Assembly (NCBI GenBank): GCA_947034885.2 | Contig: OX344749.2 | Span: forward strand, 29,403,501 to 29,467,500 | Direction of reading: 5' to 3' | Length of the DNA stretch: 64,000 nucleotides | DNA from: Thuidium tamariscinum | Taxonomy: Eukaryota > Streptophyta > Bryopsida > Hypnales > Thuidiaceae | In this document: in pieces, positions 47,237 through 59,291 of the stretch | Layout of the letters: each line of letters opens with the position of its first letter | Position numbering within the stretch: position 1 is the stretch's first letter | Program-made: the position numbers and the translations under genes | The notes under the pieces: model-generated | The model's database searches: none | Told to the model about the DNA's origin: nothing | The model's input: only the letters and a program-made list of their open reading frames with translations

Positions 47237-48240
47237 TGATTGCAAGAAACACTTTTCCTATTTTTTTGTCCCCTTGACCACCAATATGTAGCTTTTTGCG
47301 CATAACTTTTGCATATTTTGTCTGTTTCTTTTGAAATTTGGATTGAAGCTACACACAAAAGTTTTAGATGTTAAATAATCTTTTCAAAATTCTTAAATTT
47401 AGTTTACAATTTTTAACATGGCTCCAATTGGTTGTCTACTTTGGCCATTTTGAAGGTTTAGTCCTATTTTTGACCCAAAAATTTGAATTTGAAGCCACAA
47501 ATTGGACAAGTTGGAGGTCACTAACATCACAAGGGGTGACAATGAGTTTTTTTTTATGAAATTAGCAACATGTCTATTGCACATTTGGGATCAAAGTGAC
47601 CTTCTTAAGTACAAAGGCTATGAGGACGAAAAGAATTTCCTAGAGGAATTTTTTATTGCAATGTGAGTACAATCTTATCTAAAAAATGATTTTTTTTAAA
47701 TTTAATTTTTTATAATTACTAAAAATGAAAAGGTCGACAGATCCCTTTTTTGTTATTTTCTGCTACCAGTGGCCTTTATAGTACTGTGTAGTAGTCTATA
47801 ATCCTACATAGTATTGATAAACAGTCCAAATATGTAGGCGCCTTGATTCGACAATTAAAATTTGTAAGCGCGGTGTTGATGTGTAGTATTGGTAGTATCA
47901 CCCAATACATCTAGTCCAAAAACTGAGTTTTTGAGACAAAAACGTGCATTGTTTCTTGCAATCACCCACCACTCAAAATGTCAGATAGCTAGGTGCACCA
48001 AATTTGAACTCTGCAAAAAGTAGTTGTTAGTGAATCACAATGAAATATATGTCCTTCAAATGCATCACAATGACATATATGTCCTTCAAATGCATCATAG
48101 TGACATATGTGTCCTTCAAATGCATCAGCAAATCATCAGCATTAACATGTAAAAGATACATTCACCAAAGTCTAGGAAACATAAAGTGTGTACAATTGTA
48201 CATCCTAAAACGCCAGAAATTGGTACTATGCCTAGTTATT
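47237..48240 (+). repeat. First unit of a 1-kb tandem duplication, with a TGATTGCAAGAAAC-ended element
   Basis: The unit opens TGATTGCAAGAAACACTT, and the inverted end TGTTTCTTGCAATCACC lies at 47950-47966, making a 730-base element. After it come a 30-base minisatellite (48031-48127) and a flank ending GGTACTATGCCTAGTTA. The second unit follows at once. No coding capacity beyond the frame that the 30-base repeat keeps open. Confidence 0.75.
48031..48127 (+). repeat. 30-base minisatellite, three units
   Basis: Units at 48031, 48061 and 48091 have the form TGMATCANARTGAMATATRT plus GTCCTTCAAA. The period is exactly 30, so frames stay open across it. The second kilobase unit has two such copies at 48847-48906. 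Confidence 0.85.
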
Positions 48241-48249
48241 AGTAACCAC

Positions 48250-49023
48250 GGTGATTGCAAGAAACACTTGTCCTATTTTTTGTCCCCTTGACCACCAACA
48301 TGTAGTTTTTTGCGCATAACTTTTGCATAGTTTGTTTGTTTGGCTTGAAATTTGGATTGGGGGTGACAATGAGTTTTTTCATGAAATTAGTAACATGTCT
48401 ATTGCACATATGGGGTCAAAGTGACCATCTTAAGTAAAAAGGCTATGAAGACAGAAAACATTTTCTAGAGGAAATTTTTATTGCAATGTGAGTACAATCT
48501 TATCTAAAAAAATGAATTTTTTCTTAAATTTTTTTTAATTACTAAAAACAAAAAGGTCAACAAATCCCTTTTCTGCTATTTTTTGCTACTAGTGGCCTCT
48601 ATAGTACTTTGTAGTAGTCTACATAGCACTCACAAATGGTCTAGATCTGTAAGTGCCTTGATTCAATGGTTAAGATTTGCAAGTGCGGTGTTCACATGGA
48701 GTATTGGTAGTATCATCCAGTACATCTAGTCCTATGGCCAAAAACTCGGTTTTTGAGACAACAACGTGAAGTGTTTCTTGCAATCACCCACCGCTCAAAA
48801 TGTCAAATAAGAGCACCAAATCCAAACTCTGCAAAAAGTAGTTAGTGAATCACAGTGACATATGTGTCTTTCAAATGCATCACAGTGACATATATGTCCT
48901 TCAAATGCATCATCAAATCATCAGCATTAGCATGTGAAAGATACATTCACCAAAGTCTAGGAACATAAAGTGTGCACAATTGTACATCCAAAAATGCCAA
49001 AAATTGGTACTATGTCTAGTTAC
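48250..49023 (+). repeat. Second unit of the 1-kb tandem duplication
   Basis: It repeats 47237-48240 in the same orientation: TGATTGCAAGAAACACTTGT at the left, inverted end at 48771-48788, the 30-base repeat (two units), then ACATTCACCAAAGTCTAGGA and GGTACTATGTCTAGTTA. It lacks about 165 bases that the first unit has after TTTGCATA and GAAATTTGGATTG, so it is shorter. Confidence 0.75.
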
Positions 49024-50180
49024 TTTTATTGGACCATTTAGATTTTTCATATAGTCTTGTTGGCAAGTGAAAGCACCTTCTAAAGCATTAAAGAATACAA
49101 CATTTAAATATAGTATGCAAAAGTTATTGAGGGTCAAAGTTTATTTCTAAAAACATTATGTGTGGTTTATATACATCACTAATTTTGGAAATATACACAT
49201 ATTGTAGATGGTACTTTAAGGTCAACTACCCCTTTTGGATGTACCCACTATAAATTGGATGAGTCTACAGACAAAGAATAGGAACATGTGCGGGAATGGG
49301 TGTTTGTACCTTATATGATGTTTTTGCACATCCAACAAACTCCATTGCCACCATCCTATCACCGCCATCCTATCACCGCCATTCTAGGAGCTTGTAATGG
49401 AACAATATCTGACTTGCAAAAGTGAATATCAAATGCAATAGATAAGGGGTCAAAATGTACTCCCCCAGTACATGATTCCTGGTGGCTTTCAAATGGAGCA
49501 AAGGTTATCTGGTCCATAACCTTGAGACATGTTTTTTTGTGCTTTTTTTGTGTGTTTTTTGGCACAAATGAAACTGTCCTGGCCAATACATGCCATGAGC
49601 CTCCAAAAAAATGATCTTGAGACCCAACTTGAATGCTGTCAATATTTTGCTATTTTTTTGTGTAATTAATGTACCATAAAAAAAATTCATTCTCTTGCTC
49701 TCATTGGTTTAGAATTTTGGACTTTTTAGAAAGTCCACCCTAACTGTTGTAAAAAGATGTTCATGGTACTTGTACTGTTATTCAGTTGGTTTTCAAAGGC
49801 AATGACAAGTACATTGAAAATCAAAAGGTCTTTTGAAGTTCAGTTGTGTTTTTATTTATAAAAAAAACTACAGTATAGTGGGTACACACAAAACCATCAA
49901 AAAGCAAAAGCAAAGCATCATCTACAGTTTGTGTAAATCTTCGAAATCAGTTATGTACCTATTTGGATGGAGCACTTTCAAAAACAAACTTTGACCCTGA
50001 ATAGCTTTTGCATATTGCATCCAAATGTTGTATTCTTTGGTGCATTGGAACGTGCATTCACTTACCAACAACTGAAGACTATATGAAAATCTGAATATCC
50101 TAATAATAGTAACTAGGCACAGTAGCAATTTCTTCAGCTTTTGGATGTGCCCACCTTACTTTCTTGTCCAGAAACTAAGA
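49024..50180. repeat. Spacer containing an inverted pair (49020-49140 and 49970-50170)
   Basis: The plus-strand block ACTATGTCTAGTTACTTTTA, TTTTCATATAGTCTTG, GTGAAAGCACCTTC, AAAGAATACAACATTTAAAT, CAAAAGTTATTGAGGGTCAA returns inverted at 49970-50170, about 0.85 kb away. A third, direct relative is at 29046-29190. No gene is supported. Confidence 0.6.
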
Positions 50181-52471
50181 ACAAAATTTGCATTGTAAAT
50201 TTGAAAGTTACAAGATATGGAGTGGCCACGTTGAAGAAATCTGCAAAATCTTCTTTGATGCCAGGATTGGCTTTTCTATATAGTCTTCCTTTATTGTAAT
50301 TTTCAATATAAAGGACATTGAAAACTATAATGTTGTACACTATACATTTGACAACTTTTGGAATTTCCTTGACTTCAAGTGTGTAAGGTAAACTAACCCA
50401 TTGGGTTGGAGCAATTGGAGCAAATCCATTGTCGGCAATTTTTTTTGAAGATAAAAAAATACATGAGCCTTCTTTGTATGTACATAAAATATAAAAGATC
50501 CGAGTCAATGCTTGGGAGCAAAAGTTATACCATCTTCAATGCAAAATGAAGCTTTTTGAGTAAGGAAAATCAAATCAAATCTTGAAATTGAAAATTTTGG
50601 AATCTTGAATTTTTGTCTACATAGGAAATTTTGATTTATTCCACTTAGATGGTTAAAAAGTTACGAAGCATCTTTTTTTTAGGCAAAAATAAAATTGAGT
50701 TTGATTTCTAACTAAATTTTATAGCTTTAAAAAAATAAATTTGCATGAGGTTAAGTTCACTTGAAAGAACAATTTCACTATTGGAATTGGTGTATTTCAA
50801 TTCCATTTTAGACCTATCTATTAGAAATTTATTCTTCCTTCTATGCCATACCTATTTTTACTCAAACAAAATCCAAAGAATGAAAAATCAAGTGTTTTTA
50901 ACCCTTTGAAGACTAGAAAATAGTCCAAATTTCAAAAAAATTATAAAGATGTATTGTGCAATGTAACTTAGGATAATAATTTAATGATGAATCCCAAACA
51001 AGAATTGTAAAAATGTAATTCATAGATCATATTGTAGAGTAAAATCAACTAGTATACAAACCAATATTATTAAAAAGAAATTGAATTCCTTTTAGGATTA
51101 ATTGAAAATTGAATATTTGAAATTTAAATAAGGACTTGGTTCCTTTAACCACTAATGATCCAGTCATCAATTTTTTTAGAAAATTCACTGTCTTATAAAT
51201 CCAATGGTGGTAGTTTCTTCAAATTTTTGAGTTAAAATTTGCCTTGTGGAATTTTTCAAAGTTAAATGATGTAGTATAATTTATAGCTCATTTGACAAGG
51301 AGTTTAATTTGGGAATGGATTGAAAAGTCAACCAACCAATGTGACTTTTTGCCCACCTCAAAAAAGATAGATCCAAAGAGTTAAAAGAAAGGACAAGTGT
51401 TACATCCTTTTTTTTTAATATAAATACTATTGTCATTTCAATGACCTTTGTACATTGCAAGTTCTACTATGAATTGAAATTTTTTTGGAGTATTGTAAAG
51501 TTTTATTTGTGCACTTGTGCCTCTTTTATCTTTCACTAAGATCAAAAAGGTATAATTTTAAAATAATCTCACAAAAATATTTTCCTTCAAAGTGCATTGT
51601 GTTGTTTTTCCATTGATCCAAATAAAACCTCAAACTTGAATATCTTCTAAAGAGCATGGTCAAATAATTTGAATTTTTTGAAATGCCTACTTTCAAAATA
51701 AAGTTTAAGTCCCTATAGATACATTCTATCTAGTCTCAAGAAAAAATGAGCAAAGAAATTGCTCAAGTTCCTAAGGGTCTTGGATTATTTTGAAAGTACA
51801 TACACCTTGGATCATTAGGGGGGGTAGAAGCTCAAGAACTCAAGTTTTAATCATAGTATTTTTTGAATAATTTTATATATTTATTCATTTACTATTTTGA
51901 TCATTTTTGAAGGGTCATTGTAAAAACTAAATAATTATTTTTGAGTCTAAACCTATGAGCATCTTTTGATTTATAGAATGCTTGGAAAGCAAAGTCTTTA
52001 AAATCCATACAATATAAATGTTAAAGAACCAATACAATAATCTAAAAAAATTGATAGATGAATATGAGTGTTTTTTTGTGTATATTGGATATGTTTTTGT
52101 TAATTTGTTTTTTGAAATTTGAATGTTTGGTCCGATACTTCAAAGCCTACCAACTCCCTTACAATGAAAGTTTTCAATAATCATCCCACTTTGATATTAT
52201 TTTTTACATGGATGTGCTTGAAAATTTTAATCCTAACCATACGAGAGTAAAGACTATTTTTCTCACTACTTTGTCAAGTATTCATGGAATTAATTGTATA
52301 AAGTATTAAGGGTTATATTTTTAGATTATAAATTTTTTGGATGATCAACTTTATTGGAAAAAAATGTAGTTTTGGAGGAAAAAATTATAAGAATATGAAT
52401 AAGATGTTTTTCTTATACCACTACCACCCAAATTGCTTCAAAATTTAAGGCAAATTTAGTATTTTTCAATT
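50181..52471. other. AT-rich spacer
   Basis: No gene is seen. The open frame at 50134-50508 (minus) partly overlaps a dispersed repeat and has no recognisable domain. TTTAACCACTAATGATCCAG near 51147 may be a decayed left end of the TTAA-bounded family. Confidence 0.4.
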
Positions 52472-52968
52472 TTAACCCCTAAAGGATTGATGCCATTTTT
52501 CTATCAATACAACTTAGAGTTATCATTTTAATTTGTTGCATTCATCTAAGAAATTTAAAAAAAAATTAGAATCTAACCATAGGGTCTTTTAGTTAACTTC
52601 TTTTTTCAAAAAGATATTCAAACTATGCCAAAAACTATATTGTCCATAACTTTCTCCTTACTAGTCCAACTAGAATGAATCAAAGTTTTACATGTAGAAA
52701 GGGTTATACTTTTTTAGGAAAAAAATTTTAATTTTAATTTTTTCTATTTGAAAAAAAATTTGCTAATTAAAAAGTTCAGTTTTGGGCTTTTTGTAACATA
52801 AATTTGCTCTTGTTTACCAATTGAATTAAAAATTATATTCCCACAAATCTAATCATTTTTTCTATCCTAAGAGAAAGTCTCAAAAAGTTTCACCAAAAAT
52901 TGAGGTCAAAGGAACCTACCCAAAATCCATTTTGTCCTCTAAGGAGACAACAATCCTTTAGGGATTAA
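52472..52968 (+). mobile_element. TTAA-bounded element, copy C (497 bases, internally shortened)
   Basis: It starts TTAACCCCTAAAGGATTGAT and ends CAATCCTTTAGGGATTAA. Internal order matches copies D and E: CTCCTTACTAGTCCAACTAG, CCAATTGAATTAAAAATTAT, GTTTCACCAAAAATTGAGGT. It is about half the length of A, B and D, so it is an internal-deletion derivative. Confidence 0.78.
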
Positions 52969-53279
52969 GAGATAATAAATTTAACAATCTCTCAAATTCA
53001 CTCAAATTATCAACACAAAAGAGCATACACCTAAAATTTACAACATTGGATCCTAAGAGAATTTAGAATTTTACACATGAATCAATTTTTGAAATTTAAT
53101 GATTGATTATATTAGCATATTGTTTCAAATTTTTTCAAAAGAATTGGAATCATTTTAATTATTTTGTATTCTTAATCATATCAAATTGAACCTTGTAATT
53201 TTAAAATTGTTGGAAAGACAAACTTGAAAAAAAATCCTTCAAATTGTAATTTATTTGTCTAGCGTATTAGTATAAAGAC

Positions 53280-53390
53280 TAGAAATGTCCCAAAAAATGT
53301 TCTTTCTATACTTAATATTCCTTTCATTGGAAAAACAATTGTGTTTGCTCCCTTTTTCTACTAGACTTCATTTCCTAAATAAATTCTTAA
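53280..53390 (+). repeat. Old dispersed repeat, copy 3, interrupted by an insertion
   Basis: GAAATGTCCCAAAAAATGTT through CTAGACTTCATTTCCTAAAT match 40013-40115 and the reverse complement of 7370-7460. The following part of the repeat (AAATACTTGTCATATTGAAA) resumes only after 54110. Confidence 0.6.
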
Positions 53391-54110
53391 GGATGATTGC
53401 AAGAAACGGTTGTCCTTTTTGGCGTCACAATGGAAGTGACTTTGTGCCATTGGTTATAACTTTTGGGGCATGAATCCAATTTACTTGAAATTTTTATTGA
53501 AGATGGCAAACTTGATAGTAAATAATTTACTTATTTTTCAAAAATTTCCAAAAAACATTTTCTAATTAAATTTTAATTTACCTAATTTGTCACACTTTGC
53601 AATTTAGAGGTTTTTAGTATTGTGGAGTATCCAAAATTAATGATGTAGACTTGAAATTTGTTTGGTCTATTTATACACTTGAAATATATGTATTGACCAA
53701 AAAGATTTTAAGAAAACATTATCTTATGTCCTCTACAGTGATGCAAATAGGGGCCCCTTGCGCATGCAATTCTGAACATTGAAAATGGTTTCAAAATAAT
53801 TCTTTTGGTGAAATCTCATAATCATCAATCCTTCCCAAGTTTACAACTTTTAGTTTTAAAAATAAATTCTTTTCCTATTTTTTACAAATTTAAATGTGAA
53901 AGTATCCCTTTTCCTAAGAATTTGCATTTTTCTAGTTCACCTAGTTAGAAAAAATTTCTACACTTTTCCTTCATAGGGTACCTTTTTCTTAAAGGTATTT
54001 GCACTAAATATATTTTTCACATTTTTAAGAAATTATTTTTCTAATTAAACAGTATCCTTGAAAGAAAAACACAAATGAGACAAAAATGAGAGGCCTTTCT
54101 TGCAACTACC
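53391..54110. mobile_element. TGATTGCAAGAAAC-ended element, 720 bases
   Basis: The left end is GGATGATTGCAAGAAACGGT and the right end is CCTTTCTTGCAACTACC. The flanking old repeat is continuous without it at 40.1 kb and at 7.4 kb (minus), two related empty sites that independently confirm an insertion. No coding capacity. Other members lie at 47237-47966 and 48250-48788, with weaker ones near 39.2 kb and 54.9 kb. Confidence 0.7.
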
Positions 54111-57100
54111 TTTAAATACTTGTCATATTGAAATTTTGAAAATTCAAATATGCAACAAGTATATTAACTTGTTATTCTAGAAGACTCTATTTTACAAAAA
54201 TTTAAAATTTGTTTCACCCTATTGAAAATTTGCCATTCAACTTTTGAAAAAGATACATTGTATCTTCTTACGGTTTAAAGAGTTAAAGGATTGAAATGAA
54301 ATAAAATAAAAAACTTAGGCCCTCAATTCAAATTTTCAACATGAATATTTATAAAATGAGCATGTATAGTGCAAAAGTTTAAATTACAAATATTCAAAGT
54401 CTTATAATCTAGCCTCACAAGGTATAACAACAAAATACCTTATTCACTTTAAATGCAAATATCTTACAATATATGTAGTCAGAGTTTCTAAAATTTCTTC
54501 TACACAATTTTATATAGGATAAATGTAAGATAAAGTAGATAGATAGCCTCTTCTATTTGCATTTTGAAAAATGCAAAAAACTATTTTGGTGTTTTTTTGT
54601 AAAAAATTATCTTCATAAAGTTTTCACAAATTTTCATTTTTCATTCTTGCTTAAAATTTTTTTTCCTATTTTTTCCTAATAAAAACATAAAAGTATGCAT
54701 TTTTTTAAGATTTTGCACTTTTCTAGTTCTCTTACTTAGAAAATTTTTCTATGGTCATACTTCAATGGTTACCTTCATCTTCTATGTATAGACATTGGTC
54801 ATATTCTTTTGAAAATTCAAAATTATTTTTCTAACTTTAAAGTATTTTAGAAGAAAAAAAGGCATGAATATTATAAAATGCAACAAAATTGGCAAGTATT
54901 TCTTGCAATCACCTTTATATTGATTGCAACAATTTTGACTTGGGCTCTATTGATTTGTCAATACTCTAAGCAAAAATCAACATAGTTAATTGTATTGATT
55001 TGACCAAGAAAAAAAAATCTTCAATTGATTTGGCTCCATCCTCTAAACATCTTCAGAATAGAATTTTAGATGTCATTTTGAAATAATAGAATAAAAAATT
55101 TCGAAAACCTTAAAAAAGTAAAATTATATTAAAAAAATATCATTTCAAAAAATCCATTTGAAATTTTGAGCCTCTAATCAAAAGTTATGGACAAATTTTA
55201 TAGCGAATTTTTAACAATGAAATTTAACTTGATTTTCCACATATACTTAATTCAAAGTTTTCCAAAAAAGAAAATATTATACACTATACAAATGGAAATT
55301 CCACTTCAACAACAATTTCTACTTTTAACTTAATTAACTAGGAATGATTGAGCTCCTACTTATCCTAATTTATATATCCTATGTGGGTTGATTTACCTAC
55401 TACTACCCTATTTTTATAAATAGCTTGTTTTTCAATTTCTTCAAACACCAAGGTAAGTGGCATTCAAAGTTCAATTGTTGAATATATTGAATTATTTTGA
55501 ATATTGTATTGAATTTCTTAAAATTAAAATTAAAGTGTAAATTCTACTTTAGAGATTTTAATTAATTATTTGATATCAATGTCTTGATCACGGCCTTTGG
55601 ATACGATATTATAGTATAAACTAACATGGTAGTCCTATCTATATGGTGTTTTTGTTGATGTGGTGTCTTTACATGTGGCAAGTTTTGTCTATGTCGTAGC
55701 CTAATCTAAGTGATTAATTATCCACCCTTGATAATTAACTTAACCTAATAAGGTTCTTTGATTATCAAAATGTGTTTCTTCTAATCGGTGCCTATATGTA
55801 GGTCTACTGTGCTTTTCAAGGAATGGGTCTTTCTAAGTTCCTAAATAACTCAATATATTGAATTGAATTGAAAAGTTCATTGGCAATGCGATTATCAAGG
55901 TTTTTGGTTAATTACCAAGGCCACTGTGTTTCTTGTGAACTCTTGTTCAGACCAAGACTATTGGCTTAATCTTGTAGATCATCCTTTGTATTTTCCAAAA
56001 GTGTAAAGATTTCTCTAATGTGACTCTTCTAGCAAAAGTTATAGAAGGATGAAGTTTGACCGCTAATTGGTTCATCAAACTTCATTCATGATTTAAAGAA
56101 GTTCTAGCTTTGAGAATGAGTTGAGATTTTGAAAATGTACTTTGAGTAGGGACTTCACTAAAGTTTTAAGTTTCCTTTGAGTTGGATGAACTCCCTATCT
56201 TTTCATTCAACCCTAGTCTATTACTTCATCTACTTATATCTACTATGATTTTAAATTGTTAGTTGATTGAGGTACACCTTCTGGATTCTAGTAAGGTAGT
56301 TCTATATTCTTGGAGTCCTAATTATCCATCCCTAATCTATCTTAACGGGGCCCAATTGAATTTACTTATTTTCTACACCTAAGTTTGACTTTTGTCGATT
56401 TGCTATTTTTAGAAATCTTAGGTTTTTTTCTTCTAGGTATTAATTCTAAATTTCTAAATTGATATTAAACTTTTTAATTGGGATCCCTTACTAAAAGTTA
56501 TGAGTGGATGAAGTTTGATTCCTAATCAGTTCATCAAACTTCATCCATGGTTTTTTAACACTTGACAATTTGAAAGTGAGTTTTTCTTCGACTTTGGACT
56601 CTAGATTTTGACCTCTTCCAATTTCACTCAACTTGTTTTAAGATTTTAGTTTCTATCTATTTCTCATCCAATTCACTATCTAAACTTCATCTATTTTAAA
56701 CTTTTTCAATTTGACTTCAAATTCCATTTTAATATGTTTTTAGAAAGCTATGAACTTGATCTAGACTAATCTGAATTTAAAACTTGGAAAAAACTTAATC
56801 TAACTATTCTAAATTACACTTCTAGATTGGGTCCTACGTTAGAAAAGGTCAACTTTGAAATTGAATAACTTTTAGAGTTTCTAAGATCTTACTTCATTTT
56901 GTGGCTTATATTGAGTGTTGTTGTATACATTCTTCCATCCTTCCTCCTTTACTATCTTGAGAGTATTGTAAAAAATTTATTCACAGCTTTAAAAGGATTT
57001 TTTTTTAAAGGATTTTTAAACTTAGAGATCTATTTTCTGATTCTTTTGGTTTTCCTCTTTTTTCTACTATCTAAATTTCATTATTGTATTCCAAGGGGTG

Positions 57101-58359
57101 TGGCTTGAAAATTGTACAATAATGTTTCAAACTTTAAAATAATAATTGTTTGCTTCTCCCTATCGAAGTCAATTATTATTCTATCCTAATTTCTAATAGT
57201 CTAAGTTGTTTTGTCAAGATATCTGTCTAATCCTTCTACATTTATATAACAATTTCAATTCTGAACTCCCTTTTCACACTATCATTATCATTGAGCTGTT
57301 GAACTCTACTTTGAAATTCTATTGTAGTTGGTAGGCTAATGAGTGAAAGAATGGTGAGCTTAGTGACACTTGGAACTACTACTATTGCTAATCTTTACTT
57401 CTTAATTCACAGTCTCTTCTTGTAAACCCAATTTTACAAGAACTAATTTGCAATTCTATCCCCCAAATCTCCTTTTAAAAATTTTCTCCCTCCCATCTAA
57501 TTCTTCATAGAGGTATGTTTTGGTTTAAAGCCAAAAAAAAAATTAAAAAAAATTGTAGTCTAGAACAGGTGATAACCCTCCCTAGCCTTGATGTTTACCT
57601 TGCGGCCTGGCACTTGTGGCCTAGTGTGTTATACTACTTGCTGAGGCCAAGCTTCAACTGCTGGATTAGGCTTTGGTTGTTGGGCTAGAGATGAATTCGG
57701 AGGGGCTTGCTGTTAGAACCTTGCCTCCACCAAATTAATTTTAAATCGAAACTTGGAGGTTTAGGGATTTCTTTTTAATGAAAACCAAGGCTTGGGCAAA
57801 AATTTAGACAACACAAAGATACGGATATGACCCCGGAAGAAGGAAAAATCTAAATAAGATGGGGGAATATGGGAATATCAAGGCGTATTAGTACAATTTG
57901 GGAACATCTAAAGGATTAGTTTATTTTTCTTTGATGAAGTTTTTGCTAACTATTTGAAAGAAGGTTGCTATGGGTTTTTATAAGAACTTGCTATAAGACT
58001 TCTGCAATTAAGTAGAAATCTTGGAAAAGCTTTCTACAAGTTTTCTATTACAACATTGGAGGGTCAAAGCTTCGTTGTGACTTGGGTTAGAAGGACAATT
58101 CTAAAAAACTTCAAGCCATGTGAATTCAAAGTTTTGCTATGAAATTGAACACCACAAAAACTCTAATACAAATTTTTTTCCTTGAAGTCAAAGCCTCGCC
58201 GTTCAAAATGGCACAAGGAAAATATAAACACAAAACAATTAGTACAAATCAACTACAACACAAGTTAGTAGAAAAGTTAGTATACTTCTACCATCCTACC
58301 ACATGTCAGTACAAAGGTTAGTACATAAACCACTCAAAAACACACACTAAAGGCCTTCC
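54111..58359. other. AT-rich spacer, no gene recognised
   Basis: A lone right end of the TGATTGCAAGAAA family (AAGTATTTCTTGCAATCACC) lies near 54895-54914. A TATA-like TTTTTATAAATAGC near 55410, followed by CCAAGGTAAGT near 55450, looks like a start region but leads to no open frame. The duplication with a hairpin at 56036-56580 is listed separately. The part at 57590-57720 is GC-richer and unassigned. Confidence 0.4.
56036..56580 (+). repeat. Direct repeat pair with a conserved hairpin
   Basis: Two copies about 460 bases apart share AAAGTTATAG or AAAGTTATGA, then GGATGAAGTTTGA, then CTAATTGGTTCA or CTAATCAGTTCA, then TCAAACTTCATYCATG. In each, GATGAAGTTTGA (56048-56059; 56507-56518) can pair with its complement 15-16 bases later (56075-56086; 56534-56545). 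The stems are kept while loops and flanks differ. Confidence 0.6.
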
Positions 58360-59291
58360 TTAACCCCTAAAGGACTGAGGCATTTTCTGGCTTGAAAACC
58401 ACTCAAAACTGCCATCTATGATACTTCCTCCCAAAAAAACGAAAAAAACAATTTTATTAGAATCTAACCGTATGATCTTATAAATTACTTGTCTGAGATC
58501 ATGTAGTAAAAATTTCATGAAGTTTGACCGTACCGATTGGAAGATATTAGCATTCAAAGTTGGAGAAGAAAGTTTTTTTGAACTCGGACTTGCAATTTCA
58601 GATGACTTTGATTGCCATTTGTTGAATGTTTTTGCACTATGGACCATGAAGTTAAAATTTTTTATGTTGAACATTTGAGTTGAGAATTAGGGAAAAAAAT
58701 TCCAAGAAAAAACTACTTGATTTTCATTCATTAAAAAATTGTTAAGTAGAAGTAGGTCCAAGATTGAACAAAACACTAAGTTGTTAATAACTTTAAGATG
58801 TAATTGGAAAACCATGATCCCAACGGTGAGCTTGTTCTTGAAATCATCCTAAACCCTATAGAAAAAGAAAATTTGAAAAATTTGAAAAATTGCATTGGAA
58901 AATGAATTCTATAAGTTATTTTTTGAAGAAGGTGCTTAGATTGCCCGAAATACAAGATTGTCCGTAACTTTCTCATTATTAGTCCAAATAAAATGAACCA
59001 AAGCTTCAGATGTAGAACAAAACATAATCTTTGAGAAAAAAAATTAAAAAATTAAAAAAATAGTTTTTGTTTTGTTTTGTTTTCCTGCCCGGCGAACTGC
59101 TTTTTGGACTTAGAATGGCATAACTTTTGCTTCCAAGCACCAATTGAAATAAAAATTATATTTTTGGAAAGCTAATCTGATTTCCTATATTCAAAAAAAG
59201 TTTCAAAAAATCATAGCAAAAATTCAAGTCACACAAGCCTGCCCGAAATTCCAAGTGTCCCCCGAGGGGACTTTAGTCCTTTAGGGGTTAA
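58360..59291 (+). mobile_element. TTAA-bounded element, copy D (932 bases)
   Basis: It starts TTAACCCCTAAAGGACTGAG and ends TAGTCCTTTAGGGGTTAA, with TTAA at both edges and about 18 terminal bases paired. Interior landmarks include CTGCCCGGCGAACTGC, CATAACTTTTGCTTCC and CCAATTGAAATAAAAATTAT. No open frame longer than about 100 codons. It is the best-preserved full-length member of the CCCCTAAAGG subtype. Confidence 0.82.

Noticed and set aside
48040-48291. Frame encoding repeated YMSFKCI units as a repeat protein
   Set aside because: The repeat is a 30-base minisatellite, so any frame across it stays open; no start context or homologue is apparent.
50134-50508. A 124-codon minus-strand frame as a gene
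   Set aside because: No domain or signal recognised, AT-rich composition like the spacer, and partial overlap with a dispersed repeat.
57590-57730. GC-richer stretch with TGTTAGAACC after a purine tract as an LTR start
   Set aside because: No element body, second LTR or primer-binding site could be seen, and composition returns to background within 150 bases.
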